DNA of 64,000 nucleotides, taken from assembly GCA_016841745.1 (NCBI GenBank), contig JAENYO010000008.1, positions 62,001-126,000 on the forward strand, written 5' to 3'. Both the position numbers and the translations under genes were made by a program. The stretch comes from Acetomicrobium hydrogeniformans. Its GTDB lineage: Bacteria > Synergistota > Synergistia > Synergistales > JAFGMB01. The notes beneath the pieces were generated by a model. It made no database searches and was not told where the DNA came from. It saw only the letters and a program-made list of their open reading frames with translations. This document shows, piece after piece, positions 1 to 7,833 of the stretch; positions within the stretch are counted from its first letter, which is position 1, and each line of letters starts with the position of its first letter.

Positions 1-1584
1 CTTCCTGAAAAGGAAATTACCGTAAGACTTGCTATGGACAAAGAAAAAATAATTACCCTTGACGGTAAAACCCATTCTTTAACCACTGAGGATCTAGTGA
101 TTACCAGTGGAGGGCAGCCAGTGGGTATTGCTGGTGTTATGGGTGGTGAAAATACTGAGATAAAAGACAACACAAGAATTGTGGCGCTGGAATGTGCTAA
201 TTTTGCTTCTCCAAGGATAAGTCGCACATCCAGAAAGCTCGGTATAATCAGTGAAGCTGCCTACAGATACTCAAGGTCAGTAGACCCGATGAAAGTAATC
301 CAATCATTGAAATATGCCCTTAAACTGTTTTCTGATTGGGGATGCGCCAAGGTTGTATATGGTCATTATGAATTTTCTGAATCCACCAGGCCCGGTAATC
401 TGGAAGTCCCTCTAAACAGTAAAACCATGAAAAGGATACTGTTATGGGATGATATGGTGGAGGCTGGACATATACTGTCCCGGCTTGGAATTGAAAAAGT
501 CAGGGAAGAAAATGGTTTCTGGGTCTTTTCAGTGCCAACTTCCAGACCTGATATTACTATTGAGGAAGATCTTGTTGAAGAGGTTGGTCGAATACGAGGA
601 TACGAACTGGTTGAACCGCGTATCCCTGATTCTTTACATGAAAGAGGTAAGCTTGATCCGATATCTGAAACTCAGGGACATATGAGAAACATATTCCTTT
701 CCAGAGGTTATACTGAAGTTGTTACTTACAGCTTTATAGCCCCGAGTTTCTCAAAAGACTATTTGTTATCCAAAAATGATATACGATCATACCCGGTAAA
801 ATTATCAAATCCTTTAAGCCTTGAGCTTTCCTGTATGAGAACCATGATGCTTCCTGGAGTGATTTCTGCAGTTCAGGGAACGATACGGTCTGGATGGAGA
901 CAGGCTGTGCGGATCTTTGAAATGGGAAGAGTGTTTCTGCGACTGGAGCCAGGTTCGAATCAACTTCAGGAGATAGAAAGACTAACTGGAATTGTGTATG
1001 GCGGGAGTGACCAGCGATCTCCTTATGGCAAGTGGGAAATGGAAGACTTTTTCTCAGTAAAAGGGGATATTGTGGCTATTGCTCAGAATCGAGGTGTTGA
1101 ACTGACCTTTAAACAGGGAAGTGAGCCTTTCGGTCATGCTGGTCAAAGTGCAGATATCTATTCCGAAGAAAAGAAGGTGGGCTATCTTATCAGGCTCAAG
1201 CCAGGGATAGAGCAAAATATGGACTTCGGTGGTCCTGTATATGTCTTTGAACTGGATCTGGATACGTTCATGGCTACCAGGCTTTCTACCTTCAAGGATA
1301 TTCCTGCATACCCGGCAGTATACAGAGATATTTCGTTACTTTCCGAGAAGAGCAGGCTCGCTGAAGAAGTTATTCGAGAGATCAGGAGTATTGCAGGAGA
1401 TCTACTCTGGGAGATACGCATATTTGATATTTATGAAGGTAAAAACATTCCTGAAGGTCAGAGAAGCCTCGGTTTTTCCCTTGCTTACCGATCCGAGGAT
1501 AGAACTCTTACAGACATTGAGGTAGAAAAGGTTCATAGCAAGGTCAGGAGTGGACTTGAAGCCTTAGGTTATAAATTAAGATAA
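1..1584 (+). CDS. pheT: Phenylalanyl-tRNA synthetase beta subunit, 5'-truncated by the window edge
   Basis: This is the C-terminal two thirds of the beta chain of the cytoplasmic alpha2-beta2 enzyme that charges tRNA-Phe. The reading frame is open from base 1, so the ATG at 34 is internal; about 528 codons are present, against roughly 800 in the family. The visible part begins in the B3/B4 tRNA-editing domain (TLDGK and GIAGVMGG motifs), continues through a B5 domain and the catalytic-like core, and ends with a ferredoxin-fold anticodon-binding domain (YPAVYRDIS, GKNIPEGQRSL, LGYKLR). pheS presumably lies just upstream, outside the window. A hairpin follows the stop codon, and zapA comes next, an order also known from Bacillus and its relatives. 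Confidence 0.96.
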   Translation, partial: LPEKEITVRLAMDKEKIITLDGKTHSLTTEDLVITSGGQPVGIAGVMGGENTEIKDNTRIVALECANFASPRISRTSRKLGIISEAAYRYSRSVDPMKVIQSLKYALKLFSDWGCAKVVYGHYEFSESTRPGNLEVPLNSKTMKRILLWDDMVEAGHILSRLGIEKVREENGFWVFSVPTSRPDITIEEDLVEEVGRIRGYELVEPRIPDSLHERGKLDPISETQGHMRNIFLSRGYTEVVTYSFIAPSFSKDYLLSKNDIRSYPVKLSNPLSLELSCMRTMMLPGVISAVQGTIRSGWRQAVRIFEMGRVFLRLEPGSNQLQEIERLTGIVYGGSDQRSPYGKWEMEDFFSVKGDIVAIAQNRGVELTFKQGSEPFGHAGQSADIYSEEKKVGYLIRLKPGIEQNMDFGGPVYVFELDLDTFMATRLSTFKDIPAYPAVYRDISLLSEKSRLAEEVIREIRSIAGDLLWEIRIFDIYEGKNIPEGQRSLGFSLAYRSEDRTLTDIEVEKVHSKVRSGLEALGYKLR

Positions 1585-1592
1585 TATTCTGG

Positions 1593-1625
1593 AGGTATCC
1601 GGGAAATCCAATCCCGGATACCTTT
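1593..1625 (+). terminator. Hairpin after pheT, probable weak terminator
   Basis: A perfect 12-bp stem (1593-1604 with 1612-1623) encloses a 7-base loop and is followed by only a short T run (TTTCGG). It may reduce read-through from pheT into zapA rather than stop it fully. Confidence 0.55.
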
Positions 1626-1667
1626 CGGTTACTGCAATGAACATGTTGAGTCTGGAGGATATCAATA

Positions 1668-1922
1668 ATGAACAGGACCAGAAATGTCATGATAACCCTT
1701 GGTAAAAAGACCTATTCTGTCGAAACAGTACTTGATGATAGTACCCTGAACAGGGTCATAGGAAATATCCAGGAATCATTTTCTGACGAATCTGATGTTG
1801 AAGACCAGGAAAAAAGTCTCCTTCTTGCCTGTCTCGACCTTTCATACAGACTTGACGCTTTCCTATCCGAAAAAACGAGTCATGCCAGAATTACAAGTCC
1901 TGAAAGAGATAAACTCAAATGA
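1668..1922 (+). CDS. zapA: ZapA-like cell division protein
   Basis: This small 84-residue protein resembles ZapA, which binds FtsZ and bundles its filaments at the division site. It starts with the typical short beta strand (VMITLGKKTYSVE), followed by a predicted helix region with the spacing seen in ZapA (LLLACLDLSYRLDAFLSEK). It has a good ribosome site (GGAGGATAT) before the ATG. Its stop overlaps the cvpA start by four bases (ATGA), implying translational coupling. The family is short and divergent, so the assignment rests partly on position: zapA lies between pheT and cvpA/mutS2 in many Firmicutes. Confidence 0.75.
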   Translation: MNRTRNVMITLGKKTYSVETVLDDSTLNRVIGNIQESFSDESDVEDQEKSLLLACLDLSYRLDAFLSEKTSHARITSPERDKLK

Positions 1923-2437
1923 CAGCATCAAATATCGTTGATCTTGTTTTCCTGTTTCTCTTTGTGACCTTTAGTATCAGAGGTGCTTTCAAGGGTCTTT
2001 CCGGGGAAGTATTTTCATTACTTGGTAGCATCGGTGGAGTTATGCTTGCCTGGAAGTTTACACAACCAGTTTCAGAGATGATTCTTTCAAGATCTTCCTT
2101 TCATCCTGGTGTAGTTTCTGTTGTTGTAATGGTTTTACTCTACATTTTTGCGTCAGTTCTTGCAGCCCTTATGTGTAAAGCGGTTAAAGCCCTTATCCGA
2201 TTTACACAACTTTCAATCATTGACAGAGTTCTTGGAGTTGCAGCAGGGGGCTTGAAAACTCTTGTAATTATCCTTTTTATTTACCTGGTATCTATATCCT
2301 TCTCTTCTTTAATACCAACAGAATGGATCTCTGAGAGTCTGACAATTAAATTAGGTTCATCTTTGTGGCCCACTGTTGAAGATTTCCTTATCCAGGCAAA
2401 TCTTCTCCATTCCAGATTTCAAAGTCCACTGCACTGA
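1919..2437 (+). CDS. cvpA: CvpA-family membrane protein
   Basis: The 172-residue integral membrane protein has four hydrophobic segments, at about residues 5-25, 30-50, 60-85 and 100-125. The N-terminal motif (IVDLVFLFLFVTFSIRGAFKGLSGE, given in shortened form as VDLVFL...RGAFKGLSGE) is the CvpA signature. Family members were first linked to colicin V production; in other bacteria they affect envelope stress, and their biochemical activity is unsettled. The gene overlaps zapA by four bases and is followed by mutS2, so it belongs to the same transcript. Confidence 0.85.
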   Translation: MTASNIVDLVFLFLFVTFSIRGAFKGLSGEVFSLLGSIGGVMLAWKFTQPVSEMILSRSSFHPGVVSVVVMVLLYIFASVLAALMCKAVKALIRFTQLSIIDRVLGVAAGGLKTLVIILFIYLVSISFSSLIPTEWISESLTIKLGSSLWPTVEDFLIQANLLHSRFQSPLH

Positions 2438-2475
2438 AATATGCAGACGTGGAAATAATTGAGACAGGTCTAAAG

Positions 2476-4827
2476 ATGAAAATTAGAAAAGATAGCAAAG
2501 AAAAGCTGGAATTCTCAAAAGTTCTTCGTATTTTTGCCCGTGAGGTCCGTTCGGATATTGGTGTTCTATTTGTAACAGAACTTAACCCCTTCGATAGCAT
2601 GGATTCTCTTTCCAACAGACATGAATTGATTGAGGCCTTCATGCTATATCTTTCCCGCCATGGAGATATTCCATGGTCTGAGGGTGTACAGCCTGTAGAT
2701 GAGATGCTTGAGGGTGCAAAATCGACATCTTTTCTGAATGGAGAAGAATTATACCAGATTCAACGGATGATCAGGCTCGCAATTAAACTTAAGCAGCATT
2801 TCCTTGAAGAAAGAGATTCACAACCTGTATTTCTCCAGATAACCCGTAAAATAAGGGATCTTTCTAAAGAAGTGGATGCCTTGAATGTAATAGATGAACA
2901 TGGAAGAATAGAAGATTCAGCTTCGCCAAGACTTAGAGATATCCGCAATGCCCTTGTCGAAAACAGAGCTCAGGCAAGAAAAACTATATCTAAACTTATT
3001 CATGATCCTCAGGTCTCTGGATACCTCCAGGAAAAAACGATTGGTATAAAAAATGGTCGGCTGGTTTTTTCAGTCAGACATGAGTATATAAACCGGTTCC
3101 CCGGGGTAGTACTTGATCGTTCAAGTTCCGGGCATACTATATTTATGGAACATGAAAGGCTGATTCCCGTAAATAACAGGGTGTCAGTTCTGATTTCAGA
3201 AGAAAAGGAAGAATGTGAACGCATATTAAGAGAGCTCACTTTGTTAATGCTCAAGAGAGAGAAGGCTCTTCTCGATTCTCAAGCCGCCATTGGACTCACC
3301 GATTATTTATATGCCATTTCTTCGGTAATCTCAAAGAGTGGCTGGATTCTTCCAGAAATCAGTAACAAACCTTTCTTCGATCTCAAGGGAGTCATCCATC
3401 CCCTTCTATCTGGTAACGCTGTTCCTCTCAATATAGCATGCGGAAAATCATTCAAGGTACTAGTCATAACAGGTCCTAATACAGGGGGGAAAACTGTAGC
3501 CCTTAAAACTGTTGGCCTGGCTGTAGCAATGGCATGGTATGGGTTGCCGATCCCGGCAGTTGAAGGTTCTGTAATTGGCGATTTCAGTGGCATCTGGCTT
3601 GATATCGGAGATGAACAGAGTATAGAGCAGAACCTTTCAACATTCAGTGCTCATCTTAAGAATATAATCACTATTCTTAAACACTCTGATGAAAGATCCC
3701 TTCTGCTTCTAGATGAATTAGGTTCAGGGACAGACCCTCAGGAAGGTGCAGCTCTTGGTATAGCTATTCTGGATACTTTACATGAAAGGGGCATCCTTAC
3801 TCTGGCTACAACCCATCATAATCCAATAAAACGATATGCACTTGGTACCAGAGGTGTAGAAACAGCAAGTATGGAATTCGACCATAAGACCATGTCTCCT
3901 ACATATAAGCTTTTGATGGGCATTCCAGGTAAAAGCAACGCTATCCTTATAGCTGGTCGCCAGGGCATGCCGGAAACAGTTCTCGAAAAGGCAAGGGCAG
4001 TACGTCTCGGAGCAGAACATTCTGTTGAAGAGCTTATCTCTGAACTGCATGAAAAACAGCGAATACTCGACGTTACAAAGGATGAACTTATACAGGAAAG
4101 AAAGATATTAAAGAAACTAACAATAGAGTACGAGGAAGATTTGGGAAAGGCCGAACATATGTCAGAAAAACTTATTTCTGAAGCGGAAAAAAAGGCGGAG
4201 GATATCCTTGATAAAGCACAGCAAACCGCAAGAAATCTTATTCGGCGAATTGAAGGCGCCGCAGAATCTGCAGCCCAGAGAGAAATGCATAACCAGAAAA
4301 TGGAAATGAACGAGCAGATCAGTTCTTTCACGGAAAGAAAAAAGAAAAGAGAAAAGAAAACCGAATCACAATCTCATCAGCCTGAATTGAAAGAAGGACA
4401 GAGTGTAGAGATCCTGGGTACAGGTTTCAAGGGAGTTCTAGTATCTCTTTCTGATAAGAAGGGCACTGTTATATCCGGTCCCCTTAGGATGGAAGTTCCC
4501 CTGGGAAAGATACGTTTCCTTAACGAGAGAATTTCAAAATCAGGTAGCGATGTAAAGATCACGATCTCCAGACCATCCAATGTGCCGAGTTCTCTTATGG
4601 TAAGAGGTATGACAGTAGATGAGGCCATTCCTGTTGTTTCCCGATATCTTGACCAGGCAATGAGAGCCGGGTATGGAAGTGTAACTATAATCCATGGTCG
4701 AGGCGAGGGTATTCTCAGACGAGAAGTTCATAAACTGTGCAGATCCCTCGAATATGTTGAAGACTTCTGCCTTGGAGGTCCTTCTGAGGGCGGATATGGT
4801 GTAACCATAGTCAGTTTCCGTAAATAG
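2476..4827 (+). CDS. mutS2: Endonuclease MutS2
   Basis: MutS2 is a dimeric ATPase with a C-terminal Smr nuclease domain. It acts on branched DNA and suppresses recombination, and in Bacillus subtilis it also rescues collided ribosomes. Visible parts are a lever/clamp region, a Walker A motif (GPNTGGKT, about residues 333-340), a Walker B region (LLLLDELGSGTDP, near 412), a long charged coiled coil, and a C-terminal Smr domain with VRGMTVDEA and HGRGEGILR. I chose the ATG at 2476 because it has a nearby AGGT ribosome site and gives an N terminus of normal length (MKIRKDSKEKLEF). A GTG at 2449 in the same frame would add nine residues but has no clear ribosome site. The MutS mismatch-recognition domain is absent, as usual for MutS2. 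Confidence 0.95.
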   Translation: MKIRKDSKEKLEFSKVLRIFAREVRSDIGVLFVTELNPFDSMDSLSNRHELIEAFMLYLSRHGDIPWSEGVQPVDEMLEGAKSTSFLNGEELYQIQRMIRLAIKLKQHFLEERDSQPVFLQITRKIRDLSKEVDALNVIDEHGRIEDSASPRLRDIRNALVENRAQARKTISKLIHDPQVSGYLQEKTIGIKNGRLVFSVRHEYINRFPGVVLDRSSSGHTIFMEHERLIPVNNRVSVLISEEKEECERILRELTLLMLKREKALLDSQAAIGLTDYLYAISSVISKSGWILPEISNKPFFDLKGVIHPLLSGNAVPLNIACGKSFKVLVITGPNTGGKTVALKTVGLAVAMAWYGLPIPAVEGSVIGDFSGIWLDIGDEQSIEQNLSTFSAHLKNIITILKHSDERSLLLLDELGSGTDPQEGAALGIAILDTLHERGILTLATTHHNPIKRYALGTRGVETASMEFDHKTMSPTYKLLMGIPGKSNAILIAGRQGMPETVLEKARAVRLGAEHSVEELISELHEKQRILDVTKDELIQERKILKKLTIEYEEDLGKAEHMSEKLISEAEKKAEDILDKAQQTARNLIRRIEGAAESAAQREMHNQKMEMNEQISSFTERKKKREKKTESQSHQPELKEGQSVEILGTGFKGVLVSLSDKKGTVISGPLRMEVPLGKIRFLNERISKSGSDVKITISRPSNVPSSLMVRGMTVDEAIPVVSRYLDQAMRAGYGSVTIIHGRGEGILRREVHKLCRSLEYVEDFCLGGPSEGGYGVTIVSFRK

Positions 4828-4863
4828 GAATTCCATTACATTCGATGTGTTTCAGCCAGTAAC

Positions 4864-4892
4864 TTGACAAAAGGCTGTCATAAAGGTACTTT
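4864..4892 (+). promoter_or_regulatory. Promoter of tRNA-Arg
   Basis: TTGACA (4864-4869) and TACTTT (4887-4892) are separated by 17 bases, a sigma-70-like arrangement. The predicted start, near 4899, lies about 13 bases before the mature tRNA. Confidence 0.7.
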
Positions 4893-4911
4893 ACTCCCTG
4901 TCATTCAATGT

Positions 4912-4987
4912 GTGCCTGTAGCTCAGTGGATAGAGCGCTGGTCTCCGGAACCAGAGGTCGCGAGTTCGACTCTCGCCAGGCACGCCA
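4912..4987 (+). tRNA. tRNA-Arg (anticodon CCG)
   Basis: A complete cloverleaf can be drawn. The acceptor stem is 4912-4918 with 4977-4983, and the D arm has GCTC/GAGC. The anticodon stem CTGGT/ACCAG carries the loop CTCCGGA, and the T arm GCGAG/CTCGC carries TTCGACT. The anticodon CCG reads CGG. The discriminator base is G, and CCA is encoded at 4985-4987. Confidence 0.97.
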
Positions 4988-5437
4988 ATTGTTTTCGTTT
5001 GTGTTCTTTTGTGTTTCAATCCAGTCAAGGTCGGGATTCAAGTTGCTAGTTATGAAAGTGAATCAGTATCTTGGCATGCCAATTCTCAAGGTCTAATTCC
5101 TCAAAACACAGCATATTCGCTTTGAGTATGCGGAAAAAATGATATCACCGGATTTTTTGCCTTCCTATCCCTTTTTTTAGTGTATGCAGACAATAAGCAA
5201 TAGCGTCTAAGACTTATTGAACACTAGATCAGCTTTATCGAGGTTCCCTATATTCCGACTTGTACTCTATCTTATCCTCAATGACTTTATGTGTAGAGAA
5301 GGATAGAAACCAGGTCTTATAATGGGGGAATACTTGCCCTTCGCTACATGAACAAAAAACAGGTCGTGTTGATCCATTATAGAATGTTGTTACTGTACTA
5401 TCTGTATATATTGAAGAGAGCAGGGAAGAGGAGTGAT
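4988..5437 (+). other. Gene-free region between tRNA-Arg and the liv leader terminator
   Basis: I see no credible protein gene here. A loose A/T-rich hairpin (5132-5140 with 5152-5161, one bulge) and a later T run (5172-5178) could end the tRNA-Arg transcript, though weakly. A perfect -10 hexamer TATAAT lies at 5318-5323 without a convincing -35 at the right distance; it is the best candidate for a liv operon promoter. If used, it would give a leader of roughly 255 bases before livJ. No T-box core sequence is visible. Confidence 0.5.
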
Positions 5438-5489
5438 CAAGTTTAAAAATGAATTCTTTTTCATTTTTAAACTTGTTTTTTTTATATGA
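5433..5489 (+). CDS. Possible Phe-rich leader peptide overlapping the liv terminator
   Basis: A short open frame starts with GTG at 5433, preceded by a purine-rich AGGGAAGAG stretch. It encodes 18 residues, MIKFKNEFFFIFKLVFFI, of which seven are phenylalanine. Its codons run straight through both arms of the terminator hairpin at 5438-5475 and end just past the T run. A ribosome moving or stalling here would open the hairpin. The Phe codons could equally be a by-product of an A/T-rich terminator, so translation is only a hypothesis. Confidence 0.22.
   Translation: MIKFKNEFFFIFKLVFFI
5438..5483 (+). terminator. Strong A/T-rich intrinsic terminator upstream of livJ
   Basis: A perfect 16-bp stem (5438-5453 with 5460-5475) has a six-base loop and is directly followed by eight T. 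It lies about 100 bases before livJ, and I see no clear promoter between it and livJ. It may therefore act as an attenuator for the liv operon rather than only as the end of the tRNA-Arg transcript. Confidence 0.82.
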
Positions 5490-5516
5490 TTCAAATAAAA
5501 TTCAAATAGTTCATTT

Positions 5517-5552
5517 GTCAGTCTTTTGTCAGGGGAAGGGCAAAAGACTGAC
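5517..5552 (+). promoter_or_regulatory. Perfect 12-bp inverted repeat in the livJ leader
   Basis: GTCAGTCTTTTG (5517-5528) is repeated inverted at 5541-5552 (CAAAAGACTGAC), with a 12-base purine-rich loop. No T run follows on either strand, so it is not an intrinsic terminator. It could be a protein operator or an RNA structure controlling livJ, whose ribosome site begins 20 bases later. Confidence 0.6.
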
Positions 5553-5586
5553 GGTGATCAAACACAATAAAGGGGGAGTTATGTTA

Positions 5587-6861
5587 ATGAAACGTCTTTT
5601 TATTGGAAGAACCATGGTGGCAAAGCTGTTTCTTACATTGTTCCTTGTTGCTTTGCTCACAGGAGGAGCAGTTGCTGCGGAAAAGGTTATAAAGATTGGT
5701 ACCCTCTTTCCTCTTACAGGTCCTTGTGCTTTAGCCGGTCAGCGTTGCCAGAGTGCTGTTGAAACTGCTGTTGAAGTGATCAACAATTCACATCCTGAGA
5801 TCAAGGTTCCTGGAGCAGCGGCAGAAGGCGTTCTTGGTGGAATGAAGTTTGTCCTTGTTCATGCTGACCACCAGGGAAAACCTGATGTTGCTAAATCAGA
5901 GGCAGAGCGCCTCATCGACCAGGAAGGCGTATATGCCATCATTGGAAGCTACAACAGCTCCTGTACTAAACCGGCAAGCTTCGTTGCTGAAAGAAAGCAG
6001 AAACTCTTCGTTTGCGGATGCTCCAGTTCTGCCGCCCTTACCAAGAGGGACCTCAATCGGTTTTTCCGCCTTGCACCCACAGATGAGACAGAATCCCTTG
6101 AATTCGTGGAATTCATCAAGTATCTCAACGAAACCAAAAGTGCGGGTATTGAGACCGTGGGACTGATTTACGAGAACACCGAGTTTGGTAAGCACGCTGC
6201 CGAAGAGGGCAAAGCTGCTGCCGGGGTCGCTGGTCTCAAAGTGATTGCTGATGTGGCCTTCAACCCTGGTGCTACCAACCTGAACAGTGAAGTACAGACC
6301 CTCAAGGCCGCAGATCCCGATGCCGTATTCGGAGCCTGCCTTGGAGGAGACTACACTCTTTGGGTAAGAACCATGAAACAGATGGACTGGCTTCCCGATG
6401 TGGCTCTCAATTACTGCACCGGATACCAGGATCCTATCATTGCCAAACAACTTGAATCCGATGGAGACTTCTTCATGGGCGGAACAGGCTACAGCCCTGA
6501 ATTTGCAGAGCTTATGCCCGCTGTTGCAGCAGTTGAAAAGATCTATATGACCAAGACAGATCCCAGCGTTCCCTTTGACAGCGACTGTATCCAGGAAGCC
6601 ATCGCAACCCTTATTCTTGCACAGGCCATGGAACTGGCAGGTACCACCGATTATGATGCGGTCCTGAAAGTCTTTAACGAGACTGAGTTTGATTCACCCA
6701 TGTCACTGGGTGGAATGGTTGTATTCGCTCCGGGTGGACAGAACCTGAAAGCCATGAGCATCCTTACCCAACTTCAGGGCGGATCTTACAAGAAGATCTA
6801 TCCTCTGGATCTTGCCGACACCGAGCCTGTAGTTCCTATGACTGACTGGGGCAGCCGTTAG
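5587..6861 (+). CDS. livJ: Amino-acid ABC transporter, periplasmic binding protein
   Basis: This is the extracytoplasmic receptor of a branched-chain or related amino-acid ABC transporter. A Sec signal peptide (MKRLFIGRTMVAKLF, then a hydrophobic stretch ending TGGAVAAE) precedes a type-1 periplasmic binding fold that begins IKIGTLFPLTGP. The mature chain is about 390 residues, normal for the family. The ribosome site GGGGGAG (5572-5578) is eight bases from the ATG at 5587 but only two from the ATG at 5581, so I prefer 5587. Although the frame is open further upstream, the signal peptide argues against an earlier start. Branched-chain amino acids are the family default; the true ligand cannot be read from the sequence. 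Confidence 0.92.
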   Translation: MKRLFIGRTMVAKLFLTLFLVALLTGGAVAAEKVIKIGTLFPLTGPCALAGQRCQSAVETAVEVINNSHPEIKVPGAAAEGVLGGMKFVLVHADHQGKPDVAKSEAERLIDQEGVYAIIGSYNSSCTKPASFVAERKQKLFVCGCSSSAALTKRDLNRFFRLAPTDETESLEFVEFIKYLNETKSAGIETVGLIYENTEFGKHAAEEGKAAAGVAGLKVIADVAFNPGATNLNSEVQTLKAADPDAVFGACLGGDYTLWVRTMKQMDWLPDVALNYCTGYQDPIIAKQLESDGDFFMGGTGYSPEFAELMPAVAAVEKIYMTKTDPSVPFDSDCIQEAIATLILAQAMELAGTTDYDAVLKVFNETEFDSPMSLGGMVVFAPGGQNLKAMSILTQLQGGSYKKIYPLDLADTEPVVPMTDWGSR

Positions 6862-6896
6862 GTCCCGCAAGTTCATTCTGATATAAGATGATTTAC

Positions 6897-6937
6897 AGAA
6901 CGGGCGGCTCGAAGGACTTTGTCGCCCGTTCTTTCTT
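6897..6937 (+). terminator. Hairpin between livJ and livH, probable partial terminator
   Basis: A 10-bp stem AGAACGGGCG (6897-6906) pairs with 6923-6932 around a 16-base loop and is followed by TTCTT. Such a hairpin after the binding-protein gene commonly leaves more livJ message than permease message. Confidence 0.6.
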
Positions 6938-6972
6938 GGTTCGGGCATTTCGTCACTCAAGGGGGATAAGTA

Positions 6973-7833
6973 ATGGTTACTTTTTTACAGGTTGCGCTTG
7001 ACGGCATTCTCAGCGGCCTGCTTTATGCATTGATAGCAGCCGGCCTCAGCCTTATCTGGGGTGTTATGGATGTCATAAACTTTGCTCACGGGGAATTCCT
7101 TATGGTGGCCATGTACCTCAGTTACTGGCTGGGATTCCTCTGGAAGGTTGATCCTCTAATATCATGGATCGCTTCGGGGGTATTCGCTTTCCTGATTGGA
7201 GCATTGACCTACAAGCTCATTATCCGCCATACCATAGGCAAATCGGCCATGGCTGCACTGCTGGCAACTTTCGGACTTTCCATGTTCCTCAAGAATGCAT
7301 GTCTATACATGTTCTCTCCGAATTTCCGCATTCTGAACGATACTATCCTGGGTGGGAAGACTTTCTCTGTGGGAGGGGTTATTTTCTCTCTTCCCCAGTT
7401 GGCAACAAGCCTGTTCTCTTTAGGCGTAGTGGCTCTTGTATATCTCCTGATAAAAAAGACAAGACTGGGCTGGGCCATACAGGCCACTGCCATGGACAAG
7501 GAAGCCGCCGAGCTTATGGGTATCGATACCGAGAGGATCTACGTCCTGGTCTTTGGCCTCGGAGGTGCATGTGTAGGGATCGCCGGAGGCCTTTTGCCTT
7601 CCTACCTGGCCACCTTTCCGGATGTGGGAGGCCTTTTCAGTCTCCTGGCATTTGTGTGTGTAGCCATGGGAGGGTTCGGTTCTATTCCCGGAGCTCTTTT
7701 CGCAGCCATACTTATTGGTCTTGTGGAGGCTTTCAGTGGATTCTACGTGGCTCCTGTCTTTAAGTATGTTGCAGTATTTGGCCTTTACCTGGTTGTCGTT
7801 TTCTGGCGGCCCAGGGGGCTTTTCGGGTGGTAA
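6973..7833 (+). CDS. livH: Branched-chain amino-acid ABC transporter permease LivH
   Basis: LivH is one of the two membrane subunits that form the transport path. The 286-residue protein is almost wholly hydrophobic with about eight membrane segments. It carries the LivH signature near the N terminus (SLIWGVMDVINFAHGEFLMV) and ends with RPRGLFGW. The ribosome site GGGGGATAA precedes the ATG at 6973. Its stop shares a base with the livM start (TAATG), so livH and livM are coupled. Confidence 0.95.
   Translation: MVTFLQVALDGILSGLLYALIAAGLSLIWGVMDVINFAHGEFLMVAMYLSYWLGFLWKVDPLISWIASGVFAFLIGALTYKLIIRHTIGKSAMAALLATFGLSMFLKNACLYMFSPNFRILNDTILGGKTFSVGGVIFSLPQLATSLFSLGVVALVYLLIKKTRLGWAIQATAMDKEAAELMGIDTERIYVLVFGLGGACVGIAGGLLPSYLATFPDVGGLFSLLAFVCVAMGGFGSIPGALFAAILIGLVEAFSGFYVAPVFKYVAVFGLYLVVVFWRPRGLFGW

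Noticed and set aside
5178-5232. Cluster of seven NAG triplets spaced mostly 6-9 bases apart, reminiscent of HutP-type RNA binding sites
   Set aside because: Spacing is irregular and NAG triplets are common; only about twice the expected number. Not enough to call a binding site.
5449-5586. In-frame upstream extension of livJ by 46 codons
   Set aside because: It would place the signal peptide internally, has no ribosome site, and the codons fall in the terminator hairpin; GGGGGAG before 5587 decides the start.
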